Source of the DNA: Panagrolaimus kolymaensis
Lineage: Eukaryota; Nematoda; Chromadorea; Rhabditida; Panagrolaimidae
Direction of reading: 5' to 3'
Length of the DNA stretch: 64,000 nt
Assembly: GCA_028622995.1 (NCBI GenBank)
Contig: JAJQJQ010000013.1
Span: 4,526,001 to 4,590,000 of the forward strand
In this document: in pieces, positions 1 through 13,152 of the stretch
How positions within the stretch are numbered: the stretch's first letter is position 1
Layout of the letters: the number at the start of each line of letters is the position of its first letter
Made by a program: the position numbers and the translations under genes
Notes under the pieces: generated by a model
What the model was told of the DNA's origin: nothing
The model's input: only the letters and a program-made list of their open reading frames with translations
The model's database searches: none

Positions 1-3000
1 TTAATTTTCACTTCTCAATTCAGGAATGTTTTTTTGATATTAACCATAAAATTCGTCAGCTTTTATTTCATAAATTTTTGTATTATACAAAGCTGAATTT
101 TTAAATTTTTTGTGTTTTGATTATTTTTCTTAATCACCAGTTTTTTTTATTTCTGTACATTCAATAATTTCTTCAGGTATTTTTATTTGTCTTTTGGACC
201 TTAGAAAAACGAGTTTCTCCAAAACGTAATTTAGAAGAAAAAAAAATATTGATTGTGTTCTTTGTCTTTTTTGTAATTGATTTTTATTATAAAAAAAGTA
301 ACAAAGTTATGTAGTTGAAATTTTGCCTAACACTAAAGCTTACGATGTAATTTTCATTGCTGAACTTAGTCAATTACCTTGTCCTTTTCTTAATTGCAAC
401 ATTGACATTACATACAATTTTCCTGTTCCTGTTGCTTTTTGTCAGTCATCTCACGCCATGAAAAAAAAGAAGGGTTTTTTCCATTTTATTTTTTATATGT
501 ACATTGCTTTTCTAAACACAAAATTTTCTTAATAAGAACTATCGAAATATTATTAATCTCATTTTAACAATCGTCATTACCATTAACACCAGTTTTTATC
601 ATCTTCGATTATTTTTAGGATAAAATTCTTTTTCTAATTTTTTAGTTGCAAGAAAAAATTTTTTGAATTGAACCTTGAACTTTTCCGTCTTTCTTTTATG
701 GCCATTTTTAAAACAAATTTTGATGCTATAAAACAAGTAAGCATTTCTTAACCGGATTTTAAACTATTTTTATCTCCACCTATGTTTTTGATTTTTAATA
801 TTTTTTTGCAACTTAAACATAACTTTTAACCTTCCATCGTCCTTCTTCTCTTTTTTTGATTATTACCCTTTAAAACATCACTTCGATCACTTTGCTTTCC
901 CGCCTATATTGCTTCCTTGCTAAATTGCTGATATCACAAAAACTAAAAAATAAGGAATAAAACGTCAAATAAAAATGGTTCCGGTATTTATTTTATTTGG
1001 TGGTTGCCGGACTTTCTTTTCTTATCAGGGAAGCAAGCTTTTCTGATACAAGAAAATGTATGAGGACGAGGACGAAGTGTCTTCTTATTTCTTGATTTTG
1101 ATCAAACTTTGTTCGTGTATGTACGTACAAAAGTGTATTTTTGTGATGGCGGAAAAAAACGAAAAGAATTAATTTTCATTGTTATAATTTGACTTTTTGC
1201 TTTTTTAACCTTTTTTTATGTTGGTTTCAGTGATCCCTTCCGTTTCTTTCCCTTCTTTTTTATTTGATGCTTTTTGGGTATTTTTTTTGGTTGATGTTAG
1301 CTAGCATTCATTTTGATAGGGTAAAAGTTGAGAGTTGATTACTTGTGTTTTTGAGGGGGAATTTGTTTTTATTTTTATTAGTTTTTTGTTTAAATTAACA
1401 AACCTCGATCTTTGCTAATTTGAGAATTCAGATTTCTGAAAATAAAGCGTTTAATTAATTTTATGGTAAGGGAATCGATAAAAAATCTGATCTCCGATTT
1501 ACTCGAAGCTCTTCTTTTTGAAATTATTTTATAATTTTTTTTGTGTTTGCATTTTTTTATATACAAGTGTTATAAAATATTGAAAATTTTTATCACTTCT
1601 CTTTTCGTTGCTGATGCTTGCTTGATTTCGAAGTTTATTTTGTTTCGAATGAGTTGTAAAAATTTGTTTGACTTTTTTTACGTGTCTTAGTTAATTCGCG
1701 ACATCATGCTTTTTTGACCGCCACTCCTTGAATTTAACGTAAAATTCATAAAAAAATTATTCAAACAAAATTCCTTATAATGATTTGTCAGATGAAAACT
1801 TTAAAAAACGATCGTCTTCACTGGAAAGCTATAAAACATATTTTCCCAATTTTTTTGTTAAAAATTAGTTTACGATTTTGATGTGTATTTGGTTTGTGTT
1901 ATTATTTATCAAAAATTACAGTAACCCAGAATATAAAAACTAACTTTTATTATTGGTGGTATTATTGTTATTGTTTTTGTTTTTGTGTTCACTTTAATTC
2001 CTTTTCTCAGCAGCCTCCTCCTTGCTTCAATTTTTGTAGCAGCAATAAGCTAGAAAAAAGCTATTATTATCATTCATTTATTTTCATCATCATCACCAAT
2101 GTCCGGTTTCACGTACAACGTCCATGGTACATCGCCATCTTATTTTGTTTTGTTTTTCCTCACTCTTCCCATTTATTTTTAAAGCAAATTTTAATGAATC
2201 ATTGATAAAAATAAAAGATTTTTTTGTGTCGATGCTGTTTTTGCTTTGCTATTTCCTGTTTCTCTCATTTTTTCTTTCTTCGTTTTAATTTTTTTTCACC
2301 ACTTTTTGGAAATTTTGAAGCTAATAAAAAATCGTGTTCCTATTTTTATTTTTGCTTTTTTTGTTCCAAAATCAAGTTCGTCGATGAGCATCATTATTTT
2401 TCATTCATTTTTTTGTCTTTACTTTGCTCTGAAAATCCTTTTTTATTTTACCAAAAACTTAAAAATATTTTTCCTCATTAGTTTCTTTTTGCATTAATTC
2501 CAAAGTTGAGTTATTTAAAAAAAAAATTCCATTCTTTTTTTATCGAAAAACCAAATCTGTATCAATCAAAAAAATATGTATCTAATATTTTACTGTTATT
2601 TGGTAATACGAAAGCAACAAAAGAGAAAAGTTATATAGAGTTTTACCTTTTTGAAAAAAAATATGGTTTTACATTTTTTTCTTCAAAAAATGATGATGTC
2701 AGATTTTTTGAGCATTGATTCTAAAAACTGTATTTAACATTTTTTTTATAAGCTGTGAGGGTGAAGGAAAAAGATTTAAAAAAATTCTATTTATTGGTAA
2801 TAATACTAATAAGCTGGTGCGAAGGTGAAAAGAAAGTGTTAGATCCGCGTTTTTGTTTGTTTGACGTGCTTATATTTTAGCTGTAAGGTTGAGAGGGTGG
2901 AAAATGGAAAATGTTTAAGGTTTGGTGTTTTATCATTTTCAATTAAGCTCCGTTAGAAAAATAAATACGGGACTTTTTTAAAAATTTTCCGGGAGATTTT

Positions 3001-4997
3001 TTTTAACTGAAACTCGCTAAAAATATAAAAGAAAAGAAACTCGAGATTCATTAATTCTTAAAAAAATAATATTTAAAAGATTTTTTTCTGTTTTCTCAAG
3101 ATTCCAAATATTTTTGTGATTCATGGCAACTTTCTTGTTTTACTTATTATTTTTCAAAATTAACTTAATTCAACCAATAAAAAGAAAAATGAATAAACTT
3201 TTTTAAATATGACCCTAACAAAAAGAAAAAATTACTCATAAACGCCAGGGGAACTCACGCATTCGTTTTTTGGTGGGAGCTGATGACCTCACATGTTTTT
3301 TACTATTTGTAGTGTCGTTTTCCTTTATATATTTTTTTATATCCAATTAAAAGCTATTTGTTATTTTCTCTCATAAGAATGGGTGGCGCTTCCATATAGT
3401 TGTTTTTAAATAATAAATTGTTAAATAAAATATTTATTTTTGATATCGTTTGTTAAAAAAAATCAAATCCAAGATATTTAATTTTTAAATGTTGCAAAAA
3501 ATGTTTTAAAAAAATCTAACAAATCTTTTGTTATTTTCTTTCATGAAACATTTTGACTAGCAACCGATTAAAAAAAGTTCTGCTTCCCATACAAAAAAAT
3601 ATATAACACAATGCTTCTTTTCTTGCTAACTTTCTCTCTAGCTTTATTGTTGCATTTTTTTTGGATGACGACATCCTCAAAAGTAACCGATTGGTGACTG
3701 ACCAGTCAGTCATTGGACGTTTGGACTTGACTCATGAAAAAAAGAAATAGTAGCGCAGCCTCAAAACATAAACTAGTCTCATTCCCTTTTTCTTTATCGC
3801 TTGCTTCTTGAAATTCTGTCGCTTCCAAAAAAAAAGAAGAAGAAGCAGGCGATCGCGAGCAAGCTTGCTTGAAAGAAAAAAAATGTTGCTCTCTCATTGA
3901 CTCTTTTCTCTCCATCTTTCTCCCATCCGTCCCTTCGTCTCATAGTCAATTAACCTTTTTTGATAGAAGAAAAAAAAAAAAGGAAACCCTATCTTTCTTT
4001 TCTTTCTTTTTCCGATCTTTTGGTTCCTTTTTAGTCTCTCATTCTCGCATTATTCCAACGACGACGACAAGAATGAACAGAAGGAGAAAAAAAAGAGGAG
4101 GAAAGAATGTTGTGACGCAAACAACAACTAAAAAATTTTTTTTGTCCAGAAAAGGAAACAAAAAATAAAATATTTGAAACAAATTGTTTTTTTGAGACAA
4201 ACAATAACGACGACATTTTTTTTTATTTGGAATCGGGAGGAACAGAGACAGCAACAACCTTGTCAAACAAGCAAGCAAGCTCAAAAAAAAAATATAATTT
4301 TAGATCAAAAAGCAAAACCAGCTATTTCCGATGACGAACTGAAATTTTTTAGTCGTTGTTGCTAAAGGTGGAGTTTCTTTAGCTAGCTTGCTTGATACAT
4401 CAATAGCATCAGCAAAAAATTTATCTTTAAAAAGGAAAAAGAAAATTTATCATGGAAAGATTTTTAAATTTTTTTACTTGCAAAATTTGATGGTTAAATT
4501 TTTATGTATCTGAAAGTGAAAGTAATAGTAAACAAGTTTTTTTTCAATTACTGTCTTTTTGCATTGGTGTTTCTCTCTCTCCCTATTTTTTGAGCTAATT
4601 TTTGTTATTTTTATTTTTCAGCTTTTTTTAAAGTTCCTTTTGAGTTATTCCTTTCCCGGAACAAGACAACCTTATTTTTTGTTTTGTTTTGTTTTGAATT
4701 TTTAATCATGCCATATTTTTTTTTTATATTCTTCGAAACTTTTCAAAAAAGCCTATAGTTTTTTTTCTCCTTATTTATTTTGTAAGAAAAAAAACATTTT
4801 AAATAATTTATTTTTTGCATTTTAAAAAAATTACTTATATTTTTATATTTATTTTTAATAAAAAAAATGATAGTAACTCATTTTATAAATATGGAATTAC
4901 TGTCATATATAAGTATCTCATCGCGAATTTTTGCGTATTTTTATCATCTGTAAAAATCATTTTTTTCTTATATTTCTTAAAATTTAATCGGTTTCAG
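1..4997. other. Gene-poor AT-rich region upstream of the REGE-1-like gene
   Basis: No reading frame in this stretch has the length, composition or domain content of a real exon on either strand. The sequence is dominated by T-rich and A-rich runs, with a purine/pyrimidine-biased patch at about 3770-4320 that includes short GAA and CAAG repeats. It probably holds the promoter and possibly 5' UTR introns of the gene starting at 5017, because an acceptor (GTTTCAG) ends at 4997. A short non-coding RNA cannot be excluded by eye. Confidence 0.5.
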
Positions 4998-5016
4998 ACA
5001 CGAAAAATAAATAAAT

Positions 5017-7768
5017 ATGGATCAAATAAATACGACGACAATATTACCGAGACCAATAGGTTCGGGTCCAATTACCCCATCTCAACAACCCCAACAACAC
5101 CAGCATCCTCAACATCGACCATTGCAAAGAGTATTACCAAATAAAATAGTAAATCCATATCAACAAATATCTGAATTAACTGCAGCCCATCCATTATTAT
5201 TTACAACTCAATCATTTCCTAATAAATATCCTAATCGTCAACCTGCGTCGATTACAACTTCAGACGCGTCTAATCAAGATTCGTGTTATTCAAGTTGTTC
5301 AGAAGAATCTCATCCTTCTCTTTCAAGAGAATCATCGGATTCTGCGGTGATCGAACATAAAAAACTTATTAATAATTATGAAATTATTATTGAAAAGAAA
5401 TGGATTGATTTTGCAACGAAATTAGGATTTTCTGAAAATCAATTAAGAATTGTTTTAAATAAATTGGGACCTGAGCCACAACAGGTTAGTAATTTTTAAT
5501 TATCTTTTGGTCAAGAAAATATTTTAAAAATTGCTTATTTCGCCTCTAAAATGTTTATAAAAGCTTTTTTTTCTAAATTTAACAAAATAATGGGTTTAGA
5601 AGCGAAAGTGATAGTAGTTACTTTTGAACACAAATTTACATTTTTTGATTGCTCTCATTTTTATAGTTTTTGCTATTTATTTGAATATTTTTATTTGTTT
5701 CAGAATAATGTGTTAGCTGAATTAATATCTCTTGGTAAAGCTTCCCCATCACACTTCGAAAGTCGAAATCGAGCACAATCATACGAGCAGCAACAACAAC
5801 AATTTTCTTCGGACAATAATCCACCAAAACTTCGACCTATTGTTATTGACGGTTCTAATATTGCTATGACGTAAGTTTTTTTAAGTTTTGTATTCTTGCG
5901 TTTTTACTTTCTTTTTCCTTTTTTTGGGTCAAAATATTTAAAAATACTATTTTTTTAATTTTGTCGCCAAAAAAGAAAGGATTTTGCGAAAAAATTATTG
6001 AAGCTACAAATAATTAGACAAAAAATTAAAATTTATGTAAATTTTCTTTATTTTTTTAATTTATTTTTCCATCCATTTTAGTCACGGCCACAAAGAAGTT
6101 TTTTCATGTCTTGGAATTCGAGAATGTGTAAATTTTTTTGTTTCAAGAGGTCACAACGATATTATAGTATTTATTCCACAATTTCGTCGTGAAACTCCCC
6201 GATCTGATTGCCCAATCACCGATCAACATATTCTTTATGAAATGGAGGCTGAAAAAAAATTAATTTGGACTCCAGCTCGACACATTGGTGGACGACGAAT
6301 TGTATGCCACGATGATAAATATATTTTAAAAACTGCAGAAGAAAAAGAAGCCATTATTGTTTCAAATGATGAATATCGAGATTTAATTAAAGAAAATCCA
6401 TCTTGGAGAAGCATGGTGGAACAAAGACTTTTAATGTATTCATTTGTGGATGGAAAATTTATGCCTCCCGATGATCCTCTTGGTCGCAGAGGTCCAACAT
6501 TGGATCAATTCTTAAGTTTTAATTCCACCTCTTCCAATTCTCAATTATGTCCATACGCAAAAAAATGTACTTATGGAAATAAATGTAAATATTATCATCC
6601 AGAAAGAAAGAATGGTTTGAGACAAAGTGCCACCGAAAGATTGATAAATAATACCAACAATGGCAACGATGGAAAAACTAAACAAAATTTGCGTGAAAGT
6701 GAGTTTTTCATTTGACTTTTTAAAATTTTTTGGATTCGCCAATAAAGAAAATTTTAATGTTTTTGAGTGATAAAAAATGGTAGCTAAAAATTTTTTAAGT
6801 TCGTTTTGAACTAATTTTTTTTGTCCAAAACCATGCTTTTTTAAAATTTTCTTTTGAACTTGATTTTTCTTTAAATTAACGACATTTATTAAAATCAGTA
6901 AAATTTTTAGCAAAAATGCACCAAATTTATTTATTTTTGTACATATTTCGATTTATAAAAAATTTTATATGTATTTTTTTCAGGACCTTCAATGATTTAT
7001 GAAACAAATGCCACAAGAAATAATCGACCCACGGCTCTTCAATCTCCAGCTCTTTGTAATTCCCTCAATAATCGAAATGTGGTTGGAAGAACGCAATCAT
7101 TAAATTTAGTTCAAAATCAAGGATTTCTTCCTCCTCCACAAATTGCATATCAAAACCAACAAATGCAACAACAAAATATTTATCATCCCCAACAATCCCA
7201 AAATCAAAATAATTCTTTCTCTTTGGGACATCAACCTCAACCCATGGCTTCTAATAATATAAATTGTTCATCGCTTTGGAATTCTCACGCGGCTTTGGGA
7301 AGAAATTATTCGACACCATTGAGAAATAATTTTGATCATTCCCAACAAATGTCAAATGCTCAATACCCACCAACATCGATGATGCATCATCATCCAAATC
7401 ATTTTGAAACCCCTGAAGGAGTTATATCAAGTCGAAGTTCATCAATGTCAGATTTTATGTTTTCTAATAATCAATCCGCTGCCGCCGTTCCATCAGAAAA
7501 TTATATGTATACTCCATCAAGTAACGTTTGGGGTGAATCCATTTTTCCATCCCTTCAAAATAAGCACCAGCAACAACAAAGCTATCAAATTCAAAGCCAA
7601 AATCAATCTTCATGCCAGGATAATTCTCGAATGAAATTACAATATCATTTATGCCAATTATTTCCTGAAGCATCAGTTTTTGCTGTGATGAATAGCCACC
7701 CAGATGAAACAGATCCACAAAAATTATGTCAAAAAATTATTGCATTACAAAAAGGTTTTGAATCGTAA
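5017..7768 (+). CDS. rege-1: REGE-1 / ZC3H12 (Regnase)-type endoribonuclease
   Basis: Four exons (5017-5484, 5704-5870, 6082-6698, 6984-7768) join in frame to 678 residues. The family cleaves stem-loop-containing mRNA 3' UTRs in the cytoplasm; C. elegans REGE-1 degrades the ets-4 mRNA. Exon 1 is Gln/Pro/Ser-rich and ends in a UBA-like helical stretch. The NYN/PIN nuclease begins with IVIDGSNIAM across exons 2-3 and continues through ITDQHILYE, GRRIVCHDDKYIL and VSNDEYRDL, giving the Asp residues expected for metal binding. It ends in LLMYSFVDGKFMPPDDPLGR. A CCCH finger follows (CPYAKKCTYGNKCKYYH). The C-terminal 50 residues contain LFPEASVFAVMNSHPDETDP, a conserved tail of this family. An acceptor ends at 4997 and in-frame TAAs precede the ATG, which supports this start. 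Confidence in the family is very high; one-to-one orthology is inferred. Confidence 0.93.
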
Positions 7769-7778
7769 AAAAATAATG

Positions 7779-7819
7779 CAAAATATGTGACAAAAAAAAT
7801 TCACATTCATCATATTTTG
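7779..7819 (+). repeat. 9-bp inverted repeat in the rege-1 3' UTR
   Basis: CAAAATATG (7779-7787) and CATATTTTG (7811-7819) are perfect complements separated by 23 bases, starting 11 bases after the stop codon. In RNA this would form an A/U-rich hairpin. Regnase enzymes act on 3' UTR stem-loops and mammalian Regnase-1 targets its own mRNA, so autoregulation is a possible but unproven reading. In sequence this AT-rich, a 9-bp match could be chance. Confidence 0.4.
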
Positions 7820-8932
7820 TGGCAGAAACCTCGCTGTCACCTATTATTTTCGATATTCTGCGACACTATCAGAACTGTTCCATTGGGTTTTATTTACACA
7901 TTTTAAAAACAATACTATGTATTGTATTTTGTATAATTTTTTCTAATTCTTTGTTTCTTCGCGAAATTTTTGGATGAGATTTTTGTTTTTATTATTTTCA
8001 TGTCTTATTAAAAAATTCTTTAAAGTAATAATTTAAATTTTTGCTAAAAATGCAAAAAACCATAGTAATTGCTAATATTATTTTCTCTAAAAATAAGCCA
8101 ATATTCTTTTACCGTAAAGCCTATTTTTTATGGCTGATTTTTTTTTCATCTTTTTCAAAGCCATTTTATGTTATAAACAAATTTTTAATTTATTTTTTCT
8201 GTTTTATTTTTCTAAAAAACTAATTTTTTTGAACCTGACTTTTTTTTATTATCTATATTTTTCTAGTCTTTGCTGCTTTTTTATGTTTGGGTTTTGACTT
8301 TTTTGTGTTGTGACGTTAATTTTCTAAAAGTAAGCATCGGTGATATTTCTTTATTCTTAATTAGTTTTATTTTTTAATAAACTTTTAAATTGCAAACTTA
8401 ATTATTATATTTTCTTATTAAATTGTGAGTATTCAATATTTGGAAAAAAATAATTGTGATTTTATTTGTACCCGTGAAATTTATTTTATGCGTTTTTGTT
8501 TAATTTCCGGTGTATTTTATAGAGATTTTAATAAATATTATAATCAATTATAACCAAGACAATGTTTTTCTATTCATAGAAGAAGCAATAAAAAGGCAAA
8601 TAAAAAATATTAATACAGTGTACGATTTTTTAAAAAAAATACTTTGTTTACAGAAGAAATGTTAAGTTAATAAATAATAATATTTTTCAGTAATTGTTTT
8701 TATAGACATATGTACATTTAACGTATATAAAACTTAAATTAAACATCACATTTTTAGCATTATTTTTTCAGCTGCTACATTCGAAAAAAATAAAAAGAAA
8801 TTCATAAATAAATTAGAGATTTTCAATTAACTTTTAGAAATTACAGACGCTAACAATTTTCATTATTATTTTCTGAATATTTTTTTAAAAACTTATTTAT
8901 TTTTTCAATAAATTTTTTAAGAAATTGTTTTC
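7820..8932. other. Intergenic region, 3' UTR of rege-1 and promoter of the chemoreceptor
   Basis: AT-rich sequence with no supported exon. Its first few hundred bases presumably belong to the rege-1 3' UTR. An acceptor-like TTTTTTAAG lies about 14 bases before the chemoreceptor ATG at 8933. Confidence 0.5.
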
Positions 8933-10269
8933 ATGTCAATCCGTGGTTATTTAGTTTCAAAGCCATCCGAATTTATCCTAGAATTTTACAGTATTTATTC
9001 GACCATAACTTTAATTCTTTGTTGGGTGTTAGTCCCTCCACTTTTGTATATAATTTTTACCCAATCTTCTAAACTAAAAGATTTTAAATGGATGGTTTTA
9101 AACCATTTATTTTGGTGTTTGGCACTTGAAACTTTAATTGGAATTATTAAACCCGTTATGTTGGCTCCTGCATTTGCTGGATATCAAATAGGTCCATTTC
9201 GATATATTTTTGGAAATCATGCCACTGGAATCACTGGAGGTATTTGTTTTGCGATGGCTTCAAGCTGCAGCATTGGATTATCAGCGACTTTAACTTGCAG
9301 ATATTTATTAATTTTTCCATCAAAAATGAAAGATTGGTTTACCGTGAAAAAGTTTTTATTTTTAGCTGTAATTTTGCCATTCGCCTTTTATTTTATGGTT
9401 GCCATCATTGCGGGTATGTTAGAAATTTTTTAAACATTTTTTGAATTCGTTTTAAACGAGAATCAAATTTAAAATTTCGTGACTTGCTTTTTTCATTTTT
9501 GGATATGAATTACAATAAAAACCATTATCTAGTTATTTAATGAAAAATTCTAAAAATTATAATATAAAGATAATTAAATTACAAATTTCTCTTTTTTTTG
9601 CTCTTTTGAAAAAATATCTTGCAAATAACTTTATTGTCCATGAACCGATTTTAATTAACATAATTCATATTTTTTTCAGGCACATCAGGTCAAGACCCAA
9701 TTGAACAAAATTTTGCTATGGCAAAAGAATATGACCCCATATTAGCTGATTATTTTTACGTGGAACCAACATTTTGTTTTCTTCCTCCATCCTACCATAA
9801 TGTAGCGAGTTTGTGCACAATAATATTCCTTCTAATCGTTATGACTGGCGGAATTGGAGTTATAATATTTTTTCGGTTTCAAGTTTCCAAACATAAAACT
9901 ATTTCTTCAACGGCTTTAAAAAAATCGCTAATTTTAAGTTCGATTATTCAAATTGTTTTAACTTGTATTTTTCTCTTTTTGCCTATCGTGTGCTTTTTAA
10001 TCTTTGCACGTTTCGATATTCCACATTCAGCAAATTTTATGTGTTTTTTAATGTGTGTTTTTGCGACTCATAGTTTAGTGGAATTTATTGCAACCCTTTA
10101 TTTTGTTCATCCATATCGAATATTTATAATTAAATTTATTAATGAAAAAGTCTTACGAAGAAAGTTGAAAGTTAAAATTGTTAGAATTATTTCATTTCAT
10201 ACTTCTCTAAATAATATTGATAATTCACAAGTGTTTTCTGCCATTAATAAAAGTGTTTTAAATAAATAA
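8933..10269 (+). CDS. Seven-TM chemoreceptor, Srh/Str-like
   Basis: Two exons (8933-9413 and 9680-10269) join in frame to 356 residues. Seven hydrophobic segments are visible: four in exon 1 (STITLILCWVLVPPLLYIIF through ILPFAFYFMVAIIAG) and three in exon 2 (starting at about CTIIFLLIVMTGGIGVIIFF). The last membrane segment is followed by a PYR motif in FVHPYRIFI, which is typical of the nematode Str-superfamily, especially class Srh. Such receptors sit in sensory cilia and detect chemicals through G proteins; the ligand is unknown. The 356-residue length fits the family. The intron is phase 1 and ends in TTTTTTCAG. Assignment to Srh rather than Str or Srd is tentative. Confidence 0.85.
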
Positions 10270-10555
10270 GTAAATGTTTTTTATGTACGTTTGAATATTT
10301 TTTAATTTTAAAAGTAAAGTTACAGACTTTATTTGTTTTAATCAAGACAAGCTTAATAAGTAAAGTTCAAAAGTTTAAAAGTTTAAAAAGCGAAACATTT
10401 GCAAAATAATGTGTATTTTTTTTTGAAAATAAACGAAGAGTATGAATTAAAATTTATGGGTTTAAAAAATGTTCAAAATTAAGCAGAAAAACAATATATT
10501 TATATAAAAAAAAGTTTTCAAGGTTATGAACAAGAGATGTAAAAAATATGGATGA

Positions 10556-12975
10556 CTATACCGGAAAACAACGATCATATGGTATTTTAGATATATTTTT
10601 CAAATCGTTGAAAATATCGTGAATTTCTTTTAACATACTTGAAACTTCCTCATTAGAAATGATTTTTTTTTGAAGCTGTTGAAAGTTTGCGCCATATTCA
10701 AGTAACATTGTGACAAGTTTAACTGAATTACATGCGAGTTGTAAAGGAGTTTCGCCACTTTCATTCACTTTGTTTGGATCTGCTCCTTTTTCTAAGAGAA
10801 ATTTGCATAACTCTTTATCTTCTATTTTTATAGCTTCATACAAACATATTATTTCTGGATCATTATCATAACTTTTATTATAAAATTTAAGCATTGTTTT
10901 TGTTCTTGGCATCAAATTAGTAGTGGTGTATTTTAATAATAATTCTATAGCAACTTTATCATTGTTTTCTAAAGCATAATCAAGAGGAATTTTGTTATTA
11001 TTATCTGTAATATTTGCAGCTTCAGCATATTTTTCAATCAAAAACTTTACTTTGATTGGAATCAATTTATTTTTCGCTGAAATCAACAAAGGGGTGCCGT
11101 CATTACTTTGAATTTTTAAATCTTCTTGTGATGAAATACAAATCCAATTAATAATTTTAAGGCTTGTGTCCATTTCAACAGCGAGGTGAATAAGCTTTTC
11201 ACCATTTTCAAAAATATTTATCATTTTTTTCACATAATGATTTACTAAGAATTCTGTTATTGGATGGTTCGAGTATTCCAAAGCGGTTGATAAAAATTTA
11301 TATAAATATTTAATATTTGTTGTAATGTCACTAAGATATTCATTAATAAAAATTTTTTTGAAGTAATTTTCACCGTTTGTTACATCGAATATTAAAGCTT
11401 CCCAGTGCGATTTATCATCAAATTTTAATTTTAATCGCTGAATTGTATTCACCAAAAATTCAGTTAGTTCAATTTTTTTATCATCTTCTATTTCAGAATT
11501 CAGAATAGCAAAGAGTAAAGATTTGAAAAATTGGTCATATGGGAGAAAGCTTTGTGTAAGTAGGCTTTCCAGGCGTTTAAATACAATTGGGAGAGTTTCT
11601 ATGCAAAAATTGCATAAAAATTCAATGTAAATTTCGAGAGCGTTTGAATTTGTTTTTAAGTTTTGAGTAAAAAGTGGTGATAGTATGTCATTAATAGCCA
11701 ACTTAGTATGACACTTCTTGCTTAAATGTCTATCACTAGCTAATTTAATTTGTTTTAAAAACGTATTCATTTCATCTCCATTTTTACAACACAAATCTTT
11801 CTGATCAACGCTACCATTAATAAAATGTGACAAAAAATGTGTGGCCTTTTCAAAGCCATCTATCGCAACATATTGTGAAGAGGTTAAATTGTATTTATGA
11901 TCAGTAAACAGGTTAAAATAATATACAAGAATGTCGACAACGATATTTATATTATTATTTTTCACGGCGAGATGAAGTATCGATTTATTTGTTTGGCGAG
12001 ATAACAAAAATTCATAATGAAACAAAAATGCTTGAAAAGTGGTAGTAAAACCTTTGTTCGCAGCATCATTGGCAACACTTTTTCCTTTTAAAAAGCTTTC
12101 TAAAATAGCGTTATGTTTTGTGATAAATAAATGAACAATGCAATATTTAAAAACAGGAACATCGCCATCAAGAATTTCATTAATAATTTTTAATATATTG
12201 TCAGGATCTTTTTCATATTTGTCGCTGAGATAACAGGCAGCAAAATATTCCGCATAAGTAAAATGAACAAAATGAGCAATTTTGTCATCACCAAATTTAA
12301 CAAAGTCATCAATTATTCCTATACTTTTAATATCTTCTTGCCATGTTTCTACACCATTTTTTTCTTCATTTGTAGGAAAAATTAATGACTTTTCTCTAAT
12401 TATTAGTTGCATTGCAAAAATTTGAAAAATATTAAAATATCTCTGGAAATCTTCTTGTTTTTTTGTGGTCATAGATGCAGCTGACGAATTTATTTTTTTC
12501 TTGTCCTCCAAAAAATATTTGTTTAGTTTTTTGTCAAAAAATGTTGTATATAATGAAAACAAATCATTGATCTTTGTAGATAATTCGAAATCATTAATAT
12601 CAGTTTCCAATATTTCTCCGATCATTTTTAATTGCAAAGGTATTCCAAGAAAGCTATTATACTTATCGCTAATTGCTGTTTTAAGTTTATTAATAGCATC
12701 TACAGCACATGATTTTATTTTATTTTCTTTTGTCTTCTGCAACAATAAATTCGCTTTCCAAAACTTTTCAAGGAATTCAGTTTGATCATCTTTTGAAAAT
12801 TCTTGCAAAGAATATGCAAATGTATCAAAAATATTTTCAAGTTTTTCTTTATAATTTTCTCGCGAAGTAACCCATATTTTTATGTTCGTTTGTGTTTTAA
12901 GTTTTGTAAACAAATCTTTTACAATATCTTCATAATCTGGACAAATTTCATCAAATCCATCAAACATAATTAACA
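10556..12975 (-). CDS. NACHT-ankyrin NLR-like gene, 3' part (Walker B to C-terminus)
   Basis: This is the 3' part of the NLR-like gene whose 5' part is at 19061-23429; the Helitron 12976-19060 separates them. It supplies the last two bases of a split codon, then 805 codons and TAG. It opens with the NACHT Walker B region (LIMFDGFDEICPDYED), followed by the winged-helix and helical stretch usual in STAND ATPases and a long alpha-helical region. Ankyrin-like repeats lie near the end, for example DGTPLLISA, IPLDYALENNDKVAIELLL, FLLEKGADPNK and GETPLQLACNSVKLVTMLLE. The open frame that begins upstream at 13009 starts inside Helitron sequence, so its first dozen residues are not native. The absence of stops or frameshifts in 2.4 kb suggests the insertion is young or is polymorphic. 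Confidence 0.85.
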
Positions 12976-13013
12976 CTAGGCGGCAGGCGTGCCTTCGGCA
13001 CGCCACCACCTAG
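12976..13013 (-). repeat. Helitron 3' terminus: CTAG-bounded GC-rich hairpin
   Basis: On the minus strand GGCGTGCC, loop GAA, GGCACGCC (13004-12986) makes a perfect 8-bp stem, and the element ends 10 bases later at CTAG (12979-12976). This is the expected Helitron 3' transposition terminator. The inverted repeat extends imperfectly outward so that a second CTAG sits at 13013-13010, making the terminus nearly symmetrical. The GC content contrasts sharply with the AT-rich surroundings. Confidence 0.88.
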
Positions 13014-13152
13014 AAAATTCCGGCTTCAGTGTTTTTTTATAATAATTATCCAACAAAAATTTTAACATTCTTTTTCTCAGGAAAACAAAAAAATAAAGAC
13101 AACGAAATAATTTCTTCCAAATTTTAAGAATTTTTTATTATTTATTTATTCT

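Noticed and set aside
1894..2718. Long Phe/Cys-rich frames
   Set aside because: Translations of T-rich sequence with no conserved pattern.
3531..4365. Cluster of overlapping small frames in a purine/pyrimidine-rich patch
   Set aside because: Translations are Lys/Ser/Phe-rich low complexity on both strands, without splice-consistent extension.
12465..12785. 106-codon open frame on the plus strand
   Set aside because: It is antisense to the intact NLR-like exon and has no family features.
12976..13009. Start codon and first residues (MVACRRHACR) of the open frame ending at 10556
   Set aside because: These codons lie in the Helitron 3' hairpin; the native reading frame enters from 19061 instead.
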